This document shows, piece after piece, positions 35,563 to 47,352 of a DNA stretch of 64,000 bases. The stretch's first letter is position 1. Every line of letters starts with the position of its first letter. The position numbers and the translations under genes are program-made. Source of the stretch: Oxyruncus cristatus (Eukaryota; Chordata; Aves; Passeriformes; Cotingidae); contig VXAY01001307.1 of assembly GCA_013399855.1 (NCBI GenBank), positions 874,389 through 938,388 on the forward strand, read 5' to 3'. The notes beneath the pieces were generated by a model. It saw only the letters and a program-made list of their open reading frames with translations, made no database searches and was not told the origin of the DNA.

Positions 35563-38180
35563 GTCAGCTGCTGGAAGGGTCAGATATTGCTGTGAGCCCT
35601 TGGCTGGTTTGGAATCACTGACCACATGCTTTGAGGTTGAGCTCGCACCCAGTCTCTTTATTTTAGTCTGTATGTTTAACTGTTGTGTCATAAACTGAAA
35701 GAATATATCATTTATTATCAGGTCTGAGAACTTGAAATGCTGAGATGAAAGGAGAGATGGATCTGACTTGCACTTTTGGGTTTCATCTTGGTTTGGAGTC
35801 CTGAGAAATTAAACCCTTATTCTTGGTTGTTTGCTTTTTTCATTAGTTTTATCCTTTGGGCATCCCCTGTTTTAATGATCATTACTACACTTGGTATGGA
35901 TCTCTCAAGTAAGAGGACAGGGGGAAATGAACTCCAGCTCAGCCAGACCCGATACACAAGTACATGGAATTAACCAACTGTTAAGGGCTTTAAGGGCTTA
36001 TAATGTAACTCAACCTGTGGATGGAAGTCACTCCTGAAGCACAAAGATAATTTAAGCTCCAGATATTTTTTACTTTTCTGCTCAGCTCCAAAATTTAACA
36101 GAGTCTTGATGCTTACTAAAGTAGTCACAGATGCTGCTTAAACAAATCTGAAAAGCCTGGGGAGGGCTTTTTGGTTATACACTAACTGTGTATTATTTCC
36201 ATTTACATTTAGTGCAATTAAGGACACGGTTTGTGCTGGTTATGAGCACACAAGTAGCAGTGATGACTGCCAGGAGGCTGGATCTCTCTGCACATGTCAC
36301 CTGTTCCATCCCCATGGGCACACATTCCTTCCCTGGCCTTTCCTTACCTGTGGTCTCTGCTGTTGGCAGCCCTCAGCTGATAAGGGTCACCATCATTCTC
36401 TCTGCTTCTCAACAGACTGATGGGGTTCTGTGTTGTTTAATGTGGAGCAGAACATGGGCCTGCAGTGTGCTCCTGTGCAGACCCAGGCGTGGCAAAAAGG
36501 CAAACCCCACATGCTGGAATTTTATGCAAGAGTGTGTAACTTAAGCAAAATGCTCTGCTTGATAGGCTGCAACTGTTTATTTTTCAAACATGCCGTGAAA
36601 ATGTTAGTGGTGGGTTTGTACAGAGACGCTTGGTGGTGAGGGAGGAATGTTCGTTTTGGGCTGAAAAGTTTCAGAAAGGAAAGGAGACACATATCCTGAT
36701 CAGGAAGGGAAATAGCTGGGCTCAGGTCTCTTCATGTTGGTGTGAATCCAGGGCAGTTGCAGAGTGTTTATAGGGCACAGCTGAGACCCAGGTTTTACAC
36801 TTTATTTCCCTGTGATAGAAAGGATAGATGGAAGAAGGAACAGAGAGCCCAGGCTTGGTTTTGGGCACTTGGCATGAAGTGTTGCTGTTTGTGTTATCAC
36901 AGAGCAGGAGGGGATCCTATCACAGAAGTCCCTGTGCTCTTCAGCTGCTGCATCCCTGTCAGTGGTGCTGGGAGCAGGAGAGCAAGGAAAGAGGATTGGG
37001 AGGGGGCTCAGCCGTGTCAGGCACACATGGGAACCACAGATGGCCCTTCCTCCAGGGCCACCATCCTGCAGACCTGCCCTGTGCCCTGGATAACTGGGCA
37101 CAGCCTCTGCTTTCCCACCCAGCATAGCACATAAAAACTCCTCCCAAAACAACCCCTGCTCACAGTGGAGCTGTGAGTTAGTTGTTATTATTAATATCAT
37201 AGTGTTGGTGAGGATGCTGATGGGCCTTGCGCTTGGAAACTGGGAACAACAACCAGAAGGGGCCGATCCTGGAATGGCTTCTCAGAGAAACAAAGGTATC
37301 TTTTCATCTACCTGCTCCAGTGGTTTCCAGGCTACTGGGAAAGCTCTGATGCTCCCCTTGCTGCCTGTTGTTTGGCAAGGCCTTCCAGTGTGCCAGAGCA
37401 CCGTGCTCCTGCAAATGAACAGGCAGCTAAATTTGGGAATGGGTTGACTTGAATGCCTAATTTCCTTTCACACCTCTTGTTTGCAGCTGACCTTAGTGTG
37501 TATTAAAACACGGAGCTTTCCCTGCATTATTCTGAGACAGTGTGTGTGAAAGGGAGAAAGAGGGTAAGGGCTTTAAGTAAAAATATGATGGTGGAGGGCT
37601 TTTAAAAACCTGTATTGTGACAGAAATTGGTGATGTCATTCAGAACTCGGTGGGTGATAAGGGGCTCCAAGAGGAAATAGATGCAACTCAAAGCGCTCTA
37701 AGAGGCTCTGGAACCAGGTCAGAGTTAGGACATGGTGCAGCTGGAACAACATGTCTGGTCATTTCTGGAGCCTCACTTGAATACTTGTAGGCAGTAGCAT
37801 TGTTAAGTTTGTCTTCTAAGGCCAGTAAGTAAATGGTTTTCTGAAGGGAGGAGAACGTAAAGCAGCAGCTCCCCTTCCCCTTTCCTTGCGGGTGCTCCCT
37901 TCCCGCTCCACTCTGGGCATGGCCACACAAGGAGTTGCTTTGGCAGGTGACCTGGGGAGCAGCACTGAGTGGATCAGGGCAGGGCAGCTTTCTGGGAATA
38001 AGCAGCTGATAAGGAAGGTACTGGGGCTCTGCGGATGGGATAAGGTTCAGCAATTGAATTTTTGTGGGGGTAGAACCCCGGACAATGTCCTTGAGCCATT
38101 GGTAGTGTTTCGGTAGCCAAGCAAAAGGCAGAGGATTTTATTTACTTGTTTCCCAGCACTGAGTTGGCAAAGAATAGGAC

Positions 38181-38397
38181 AGAACCACAGACTCTTTCAG
38201 GTTGGAAAAGCCCTCTAAGGTCCAATTGTTCCCCAGCACTGCCAAGGCCACCACTAACCACGTCCCCAAGTGCCACATCTACGTGTCTGTTAATCCCCCC
38301 TCCCCAGTGACTCCACCACTGCCCTGGGCACCTGTTCCAAACCCTGACAACCCCTTCAGTGAAAACATTTTCCCTGCTATCCAATCTAGACCTCCAG
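38181..38397 (-). mobile_element. CR1 LINE 3' end fragment
   Basis: On the + strand it begins AGAACCACAGACTCTTTCAG, then GTTGGAAAAGCCCTCTAAGG, CACGTCCCCAAGTGCCACAT and CACTGCCCTGGGCACCTGTT. It is the reverse complement of a CR1 3' region, of the subfamily type whose sense strand ends in a CTTTTCCAACC-like segment. Confidence 0.9.
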
Positions 38398-39011
38398 ATA
38401 CCTGTCAGAGGGACAGAAATGATGCCTGGCTTCCTTGTGTTCTCCTTTCATTTGTGTCTCTGTTAACCTGTGGCCTTGTTGCCTTGTGCCTGAGCGAGGT
38501 CTTTGTACGGGGAAATCTTCATTGTTCTGTTTGCAAAGAAATAAATAATGGTGTGGTGTCAACCTCTGATGGAAACACACCCTGCAGATAATAATTGCCA
38601 CAACTGTGGCCACAATAATGAGTAGTTTGCCATGAGACTAAGAGATAAGTAGCTTTTGGATGTGATTGAGCTGCATTCTGGATTTGGAGCCTGGCTTTTT
38701 TCTGTTTGGGGGATTTTCTGCACAACCATGTGGTTTTGTGGAGTTTAGTCTTAAGGCATTCAACAGCAGCTGTGTGAAGGAGAATGCCAGATCTCCCAGG
38801 GGTAAACAAACCCCCGGGAGATGGCAGTTCTTAAATCCTGCTTCTTCCAAAGTTGGGACTGATTCTGTGAGCGTTTCCTCATGGAATGAGGCAGAGCTGG
38901 TGCTGCTGTCAGAGGGAAACTAAAGCACAACAAATGTCTGCTGAAGGCTCTGAAAGGATTTGCTTTCTGTGAAGCTTCTGCTTTCCTTGCTGACATGGGG
39001 GGGGAGTTTCT

Positions 39012-39110
39012 CAGAGAATCTCATAGGATTGTTTAGATTGGAAAAGACCTTTAAGTTCAACCCTTAATCCAGCACTGACCATGTCCCCAAGTGCCACATC
39101 TACAGGTGAC
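39012..39110 (-). mobile_element. CR1 LINE 3' end fragment
   Basis: The sequence AGAGAATCTCATAGGATTGT, followed by TTGGAAAAGACCTTTAAGTT and ATGTCCCCAAGTGCCACATC, closely parallels the element at 38181. It is the same CR1 type in the same orientation, shorter, about 0.6 kb away. The spacer between them contains no CR1 sequence, so they are more likely two insertions than one split copy. Confidence 0.88.
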
Positions 39111-40388
39111 TCCCTCTACTTTCATTAACCTCCTTCCTTCAGTCCTACTTTCACTTGAGCTCAGACTCTTTACCCTGAATTGGCCCAATTTCCTGTAAAA
39201 ATAACTACTTAAAAATTATATAAGCATGAAGTTTATTAGCAAGTACATAGTAGGGGATCAAGAAGTCCTTTGCATATGTTTAAACAGTGCTTGCAGTGTG
39301 ACTGCCATCAGGCTTGGACTGTTTTGTGGCTGCTGCTGCTCCACCACGGCAGAAATCTCATTCCAGCTGCGTCTGAGAAGGGTGTAAATATCAGAACTAG
39401 CAATTTTCCTCAAGCATTTTCTTTGCATTTGAATGGGGCCCAGGAAAAAAAAACAAACGCATCTGATCTGACAAGCAAACCTGATGATAGCTCCAGGAAA
39501 ACAATTTTTCTGCTTTTTGTTTTTTTCCAAGCAATTTCTGCAGTTTTTCCTCCCCTTCTCTATTGCACCATTTAGCTGGATGGAGATATATTCTGCCTCT
39601 AGCACCCAGCAGGAGCCTTACGTCTACAGATGTTTTATGCAGTCTTTTCTTTTTGCAGTGTCCTAGGGTGCTGTGCCGGAGGTGAATAATTCTTTCCCTC
39701 CTCTCTCCCCCAAAAAGTGGCATTAATAACAACACAGAAGGAGGAAATGATACGAAAAAGAAGGTAGGAGTAGGGTGGAGGGTGTGTGCAGTTGACAAAT
39801 GTCTTTGTCATTTCCAACACCTGCATCTTTTAACATCTAACATCTCCTGTTGTCCCCAAATGTCTGCAGTCCTCCTCTGGGCCCTCAAAGACGACAGGGA
39901 ACGGCAGTTTGTGACCCCACGGGAGATGAATTAGTGGTGTTCTCGGAAACTACAGGCCATTTAAAATGCATTAATGAATTGCAAGAGATTCCTCTCAGTC
40001 TCTGCCACCGCAGGCATCAGGTTGTGGTTTTTTTTTTCACTTGGGGCAGGGGCTGATACGGACACAGCCAAGCAAAGAAAGAAATTCCAAGTCGTTTCTA
40101 GGGCGGACAAGGTGCAGTGTGTGTGTGTGTTTGAAAAATGGCCGTATAAAAGTCAAACTGCTGGTCCCGTTTCTGAGCACACAAGGAAAAATCTGCTTCT
40201 CTTCGCTTTCGGTTTCAGGGTGCGAGGAGCACTTCTGATTCCTCAGTGTCAGTCCCGTCACGACCTGGGAGCGAAATGAGCAGGAGACAGAACAAAAAAT
40301 CAAATCCGTCGCTTGGGAATTTGAGTTGACACGAAAGGCAAGTTTCTTCACTTCGGGAGGAGCAGTCCAGCTTTCTAGCAGCAGGGGG

Positions 40389-40497
40389 AAAAAAAAAAAA
40401 AAAAAGTTAAGCTGATTTAGGGAACAATTTTCCTGAAAAAAAAAAAAAAAAAGTTAAGCTGATTTAGGGAACAATTTTCCTGAAAAAAAAAAAAAAA
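40389..40497. repeat. Exact 47-bp tandem duplication with poly(A)
   Basis: A run of 17 A (40389-40405) is followed by a 30-base unit (40406-40435, beginning GTTAAGCTGATTTAGGGAAC). The same arrangement then repeats: 17 A (40436-40452), an identical 30-base unit (40453-40482) and a final 15 A (40483-40497). The two 30-base units are identical. This is a very recent slippage or recombination event between A runs, or an assembly duplication. Confidence 0.95.
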
Positions 40498-43400
40498 TTC
40501 CTGCAGTGCTGGTAAATATAGGATTTTAGGATTTGATTGTGCTTACATGTAGAAATCTCTCATGGTTAAAACAGTGCCTCGAGGAAAGGGATGGATGGCA
40601 ACTGTTTTCCAGCTCAGCTTTTGTAGTGGCTAAATGGGTGACTGTGGCCCTTCTGGCTCCTAGCAGGGACATATATCAGGAGGCCAGTATTTTCCCTGTG
40701 TTTGCTGCATGCCTTGGATTTCGTGCTGCAAGTGCAGCGCTGAGAGAGGTGTTTAAAAGCAGCAGGTACGGGGTAGGCATTTCTCCAACCACTTTTGTCC
40801 TCTGTCCAGCTTTTCAAGAACAACCAGCCACGTGACAGTTCCTCAAAACTGCACCAGTTTCCGTGGGGAATCCCAGGTGCCCTCCAAGCTTGCCTGGGGT
40901 ATTTAGGGGAGGTGTTAATCAGGCTCATTTCCCAGGCAGGTTGGAGTTCCAGGGCTATTTGTGCATTAGCACAAGTTGTTTTCCCCTCGGTAAATTCCAG
41001 TTTTCTATACTTTCTTTTTTTTTTATTTTTTTTTTTTCCCCTCGATCCTCATGAAATTTGAGTCTGTAATTGGGGATTGCAGGAGTCTGAAGATGCATGA
41101 ACGAGACTTCCAAGGTGAGCTCCTTGTGAGGTTGTGCTCCTTGCTGCCATTGCTGTAATGAGCAGGTGTAGAGTGAGCAGGGGGAGCCCACAAAGAGCAT
41201 TTTTTTTCATCTTTCCCGGACTGGATGGCAGGTAAAGAAAACCTCCTGGTTTGTTGCCCTTCCCAAACCACTTCCACTTGGTCCTTCCTCACTTCCACTT
41301 TCTCTTCCCTGCCAAGCCAGGCAGAGCAGTGATTGCTCAGCTTTGCACTTGTGCACAAAGCGCTTCCAGCTTTGCCAGAGAGAGGAAGAAATTGGACAAC
41401 ATAAATGGAATTCTCTTTTGTTTGATTTCCTTCCTCATCGCTGCTGTCATGAACATGTGAAAATTACCTCTAGCAAAACACTTAAGCTGAGATATAATCT
41501 GCCAAGGGAATTTGGGCATACAGTACCTGCTTAAAATAACAATAAATTAGACAGTTGGATGCCCTGTTCTCAGTGCAGCTTTGAAAGTCTCCGGCTTTAA
41601 CTATAATTACAAATAAGATTTAAACAATGCCATTTATTTCCACAAGCTGACTGTGAGTCACGGATTGCGTCCTCCTAAATTAACAAAAAGAATAATTTTC
41701 TCCTGTTGTCGTTTCCATCCCCTTTCCCTTCCCCCCCCAGTACATCACTCAGGGCAGAGCTCACAGAGCGAAGCGCCCCTGGGGACCCCGCGTGGAACCC
41801 AGCCCGGTGCGGAGGCTGGGCAGGAATGCTGCAGCTCCTCGGAGTGTGTTCCTGCTGGGAACACCTGGGTGCCTGTTCAGACCTGCTCCCAGCTATCTCC
41901 TGGTGTTTGGGTGGCATTCACCAGGGATGTTGGACTCACTTGAAAGCGCCCTCGCCAGCTTGGCTTTGGCCTCTTTGAAACCAGAGCTGTTTGTGCCGGG
42001 GCAGCTCCCCTGTCTCCCTCGTCAGGTCCCTGGGGATTTACCTGCCGTCCGGATGTGCTCCAGCACGTTCGGTGGGGAGACCTGTAACCGTGGGGCGTGT
42101 TCTGCGCTTCTGCCCCGAGCAAACCTCTCTCTGGGGTCAGCACCGAGGGACTGACACGGGCAGCAGGTGCCCCACAGCCCAACTTCCCAACCAGCCAGCC
42201 CCAAACACTTTCCCCGCCGTGACAGTACGGGGAGCCAGCGTGATTCCAGCCGGTGTCACGAGCAGGACAAAGGCTCTGGGACATGGCAACACTCACACAA
42301 GGTCTTTGCCTGTTCTCCACCTGCAGTGTGTGTGTCATCCCCCCCCATCCACAGCAGAGTTTGTGTTGTTTAGGAATCACTTTGTCTGATGGCACCAATT
42401 TTGGAGTTTGCAGCGCTTCCTGGATTTGCCGTAAATCAGAATCATTTACTGTAAATTTACTGACCACACAGGCATTTTGCAACGCTCCTGTGCATTGCTT
42501 TCATTACCCAGACAACGCTGAGGTTGGTTTTCCCTTTTGCCTCAGACTGGCACTGCTTTGCTGCTTTATTTCATCCCCTCTATAGTGGGCTTACAACTCA
42601 GGGGCTTTATTTTCTGGTCAACATCTATATCAAGAATAAATGATCAGAGGGATTGACACGTGTTCTGAAAGAGGAACCTGTGATAGCAGTGACTGAAGTG
42701 CAGGACCAAAGACTGTGGGTTACTGGCTGTCCAGATTTAGGACTGGGTTGCCTTTTAATTTTGAAAGGGATTTTTTTCTTCTCTGTCCAGTGAGAAAGGA
42801 CGTTCACAGGACCCCAACAGGCTGTTTCTTCAATGTGAGCTCTGCCATGTGTTCCAAACAAGCATGCTCTCCCTGACCCCATCTCTTCAGCTGTTTAGGT
42901 ATTTCTATGCAAAAGCTGGGTGTGGATAGGAGGGAAAGAGAAATTCTCTTTGCTTCAGTTCGGTGATAGTCCCTTATGTGCAACACCTGTGGCTGATCTT
43001 GATTATCTCTGAAGATTTAACAGCTTTCCATTCCACATGCAGCATCCTGAGATAAGGATTGGGAGTTAGGGACCATCCCAAAAGCCACGTTTTATTGGCC
43101 AGTTGTGGGACTTCAGTTTATGAAACATCCCCTTGAAAGAAATTCTGTTGGGTCTGTTTTTCACCGAAGCTGTGGGGTGGTTTATCTTACAAAAAGACTG
43201 ACAACGACAACGATGATTAAGAGAAGAGAGAGTTGTAAGAGACACGGGATAGCACACACACTTCTGAGGTTACGGATGCAGTGGGGTAATGCTGCTGGAT
43301 TGCTTCTGCGTGGAGAGGAGGAGCTGCTCTGGCTGGCTTTGGGTCAGTAATTTCTGTTCTGAAACAGAAAGTCACTATGGAATAGAATGTGGCCACTGTG

Positions 43401-44422
43401 ACCAAAACACAGAAACTGCAGCAGTTCCAGTAAGTGAAGACACGAATTGCAGTGGAAGCAGTTTCTTTTAAACAGAGGCTGCTCTGTAAGTCCTTAGGTT
43501 GTTCTTTATTCTCCTCCCCCCTGACTGTTTTAATCCATTGGCAATTTTTGGCCACACTTGAAGAAGGAAAAGACTTCTCAAAGGTACAACGCTGCTGGAG
43601 GTTTCCCAGGCACGTGGAGCCAGGGAACTGAGGGAGTCCCTGTAACAGGAGCTTCATGTTTATGAGACGGGAAAGAAACCACGAAGGCAAAAGGGTTTGA
43701 ACACCCGCCACCTCTGAAAAAGCTTGGGGAGTGCTGTCTCGAGACATAAAGCCAGAGGAAAACAGGGATCATTAGTGCCACTTTCAGGAAATAACCTTTT
43801 GCTATAAACTTGCTGTGAACTGCATGGTGGGACCTTGCCAAGGCTTTCTTTGAAAAAGATGTGGTTTCTCTGTTGTTGCCTCCTGATCTGGTGATTGCTG
43901 TCCTGACTCCAAGGTGCACCTGTCATTAAGGAATTAATGCACATTTCATGAGCAGAAGCTGAACAAATTAGAGCCTTTTGCTGTTTATAGTTGAGGGGTG
44001 AAACTCCTCCTTTAGCTGTATTGCAGTGTCTCCTGAAACAAGTGGAGGCTATGTCCTTTATTTCTTCTACTGCGTTGTTAATTATCACAAATTAAGGTGT
44101 AGGTGACTTGCTGACAGCAATTTTTAAAGATCTGACTCTGGAGAAATGAAGGATTCAATACCACCCTGTTTCTTTAAACCCTGAAGACTTTCTGTGCAAA
44201 GTGAAAGGTGGGGGGGAGTGTTGTGTGTCCTGGACAGAATGTGCAATTACTAATTCTTTTTTTCCCAGGTTCCTGTGCTCATCTATTTTTTCAGAAGTTC
44301 ATTACTGAATGCCCTGGGGGACATTTCATGGAATTTGGTATCACTTTGAAATTCACACAAGAAGTTGGAGTTGGAACTGTATTTGTCACTGGATGATGTT
44401 GAATTTAAGTTTGGGATTCATT

Positions 44423-44858
44423 GAGGTTCTGGAGCGTGTGCAGGGAAGGGAATGGAGCTGGGGAAGGGTCTGGAGCAGCAGGAGCTGCTGAGGGAGCTGA
44501 GGGGGCTCAGCCTGGAGAAAAGGAGGCTCAGGGGGGACCTTCTGGCTCTGCAACTCCCTGACGGGAGGGGGGGCTGGAAGGGGTTGGACTCGGCTCTCAG
44601 GGAATAAGGGACAGGACCAGAGGACGCTGAAGCTGTGCCAGGGCAGGTTCAGGTGGACATTGGGAGGAATTTCTTCATGGAAAGGCATTGAAGGGGCTGC
44701 CCAGGGAGGTGGTGGAGTCCCCACCCCTGGAGGTGTCCAGGGAAGGACTGGAGGTGGCTCTCAGTGCTCTGGGATGAGGGACAAGGTGGGGATCAGGCAC
44801 AGGTTGGACTCGATGATCCTGGAGGTCTTTTCCAACCTCAGTGATTCTGGGATGTGAC
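44423..44858 (+). mobile_element. CR1 LINE 3' end fragment
   Basis: About 435 bases, the longest CR1 copy here. It contains GGAGCAGCAGGAGCTGCTGA, GGCTCAGCCTGGAGAAAAGG, CATTGGGAGGAATTTCTTCA, GGGCTGCCCAGGGAGGTGGT and GGTTGGACTCGATGATCCTG, and ends CAACCTCAGTGATTCTGGGATG. It covers the end of the reverse-transcriptase-side coding region into the 3' tail on the sense strand. The minus-strand frame at 44386-44724 is an artefact of this element. Confidence 0.95.
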
Positions 44859-45632
44859 ACCCTCAGCACGCTGTGGGAAGAGAGAGGCTTCTTCTTTGGC
44901 AGAGGAGGAAACTGCTCCAGGGGAGAGCAGGCCAGGCTGAGGCTTGGGGAGAACTCAGTTACTTATGTGAGCTTACCCTTGTCCTTCCCTGCATCCCTCT
45001 CCCCATGTTTAAACAGGCAGAAGTTCCTGACCTAAATGAGACATGCTTGGTACTTCCCAAGACAAAACGCACTGTGGAAAAGGTGTTTCCACTTGCGCAA
45101 GGTTTTTGTTAAACCCCCAAGTGCTTGTTAATACAGTTTCACTGCAGGGTTCCTCAATGTGCTCACTATGGTGCGTTTATCCACAGGAAATGTTTCCTTT
45201 TCTTCCATCTTGGTCTCTCCTTCAGAATGGAACTTTTGGTTCCTTGTTTTGCCTAGAGTGGTAAACCCACTGTCAGTTCTGTCATGTCACAGCCACTGGT
45301 TCCTGTGAAATCAAACCTTTGATCAAAGGCCTTTATGTTTGCAGTATCAGAGGCTCAGCAGCCTTTATCACCTCCCCCCAATCTACAAGTAAAGTTTGGA
45401 CATGGAAAGTGGTTAAAATGGGTCTTCTTTACCAACAGAGAAATAAAAGCTGCCCTAAATCAGAGAGACTCTCCCCTAATAACAGCAACAACAGAAATGT
45501 CCCTGTCTGTTTTTATTTGGGATGCACGTCTTGTAATTAATCTCCCTTCTCCTAATTTCCCTTTCATCTGGGCCTCTTCTGAGCACTTCACAAGAACATA
45601 ATAACCAAGCCCAACTGTATCTGTGACACACA

Positions 45633-45785
45633 TGATTATTGTTATTATCTTCATTAGGCTAATGCAGACTCTGAAATTCTGCATGATCAAATAACTTACC
45701 CAAGGTTAAATAGTGATGTAGTGTCAGGACTGGGAACAGAGCAGCCCTGTCTCCCGAGCCTGGGTTAAACTCAGGTTTTACTGTG
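45633..45785 (+). mobile_element. MIR-like ancient SINE remnant
   Basis: The segment GATTATTGTTATTATCTTCA is followed by AATAACTTACCCAAGGTTAA, TAGTGTCAGGACTGGGAACA and CCTGTCTCCCGAGCCTGGG. This is the MIR order (ATTATTATCCCCATTTTACAG, ACTTGCCCAAGGTCAC, GTGGCAGAGCTGGGATT, AGTCTGACTCC). It is the best-preserved of the MIR-like copies in the window. Confidence 0.65.
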
Positions 45786-46984
45786 TCGTTTGGAAGTGTG
45801 CATCCCTGTCCTGTTACCACAGCCCTCCTCCCAGAGGTCCTGTGGCAGTGCAGCTTGGCCAAATCAAAAACCTTGCTGTGGAGGGTGTTTTAGCTCCAGA
45901 AATTGCTGCAGCTTGCACTGAATAAAACACTCTGTGAACAAAACGGGACAAGCCCTGTTTGTGCTGTGGGGGTTTCCCGGTCTCCCTGTAGCCTGGTGCC
46001 CACACCACTGACCCCTTCCAGTTCTGGCCAAGCCCGAGCTGCCATTCTTATTTTAGTGCTCCCTTTTTCACCTCAGCACACAGCCTCGTGCAGGGATAAG
46101 GTTTTATCCACAGATTTTTGCTATATCACCTGTGGGGCTATAGTAGAACGCAGCAAATTCTTTGCATTTTAAGAAGTCGGACTGATGCATTTAAAATATC
46201 TCCTGTGATAACTCCAAAGCTGGTTGCTTTTCTTTTTTTCCCTGATGGTGCTGTGGGTAAGCCATGGCTTCCATAACAAGCTGTTGTGCCCCACGCAGAC
46301 CTTCTTTAGAGTACCTGTGAGCCTTACTAGTCACCTGTACAAAGCCACTTTTCTTGTCAGCCAGATGAATTTTAAAGACGTGTTTTCTCAGAATAACTAA
46401 TGTGGCCGTGGACAACTGAGCACTGTGATTGGTCCATGTGCTGGCACAGCTTGACCAGGACCCAGAATGAAATAAAAACACTTAATGGGCTTCTGTGGGA
46501 AGATGGATGGATGTGAGGAGGAGTTGTCCCACTTCTTTGTGCTCAGGGAAAGGCTTTTTTCAATCCGTGGGCAGGGACAGGAGGACATTTCCACTCAGAT
46601 TAAAAAATGGCCATGGTTAGAGCACTGCTGGGTTAAAGCTCAGGAGGGTTTCAGGAGCTGATGTGGGCAGTGTGTGATGTATCCCAAACCTCATCTGCAG
46701 GGAAAACGTCTCCCTCGGGTCATGTGAGGATAAAACAGGACCTTTGGGATTTATTTACATCAGGCCCATGGTAGGATTCTTGCACAGACCAGGGCACTTG
46801 TGTGGGAGAGTTCCCCAAAAGAATACAGGAATGGAGAGAAGGAAGGAGGAAGGGTATGAGAAGCTGCTGAATGGATCTGCAGATCAGGAGATGAGTGAGG
46901 AGACCCAGAAAATCCTAATTATGATGCTCTAGAGAGAACAAGGGTGGCCTTGGAGCAGCTTTATCCTCCTTTCTCTCCTATGAA

Positions 46985-47352
46985 GGTTCTTCAGCCTGGA
47001 GAAGAGAAGGCTCCAGGGAGACCTGAGAGCCCCTTCTAGTGCCTAAAGGGGCTCCAGGAGAGCTGTAGAGGGACTGGGGACAGGGGATGGAGGAACAGGA
47101 CAAGGGGAATGGCTTCCCTTCCCAGAGGACAGGGTTAGATGGGATATTGGGAAGAAATATTAAGAATTGTGAGGCCCTGGCACAGGTTGCCCGGAGAAGG
47201 TGTGGCTGCCCCATCTCTGGAGGTGTTCAAGGCCAGGCTGGACAGGGCTTGGAGCAACCTGGGCTAGTGGAAGGTGTCCCTGCCCATGGCAGGGGGTGGA
47301 ATGAGATGGTCTGTAAGGTCCCTTCCATCCTAAACCATTCCCTGATTCTTTA
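46985..47352 (+). mobile_element. CR1 LINE 3' end fragment
   Basis: It reads GGTTCTTCAGCCTGGAGAAG, TCCAGGGAGACCTGAGAGCC, GGCACAGGTTGCCCGGAGAA, GGAGGTGTTCAAGGCCAGGC and GGTCCCTTCCATCCTAAACC, and ends CCCTGATTCTTTATGG. The order is that of a sense CR1 3' region of an older subfamily than the copies at 35285 and 50783. Confidence 0.93.

Noticed and set aside
40418..40470. TTTAGGG-like motif as interstitial telomere sequence
   Set aside because: It occurs once per 47-bp unit and is not a tandem TTAGGG array.
41877..42482. 201-codon minus-strand frame
   Set aside because: It lies in a GC-richer intronic segment, with overlapping open frames on the other strand and no recognisable domain.
44386..44724. 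112-codon proline/leucine-rich minus-strand frame
   Set aside because: It is antisense to a CR1 3' fragment.
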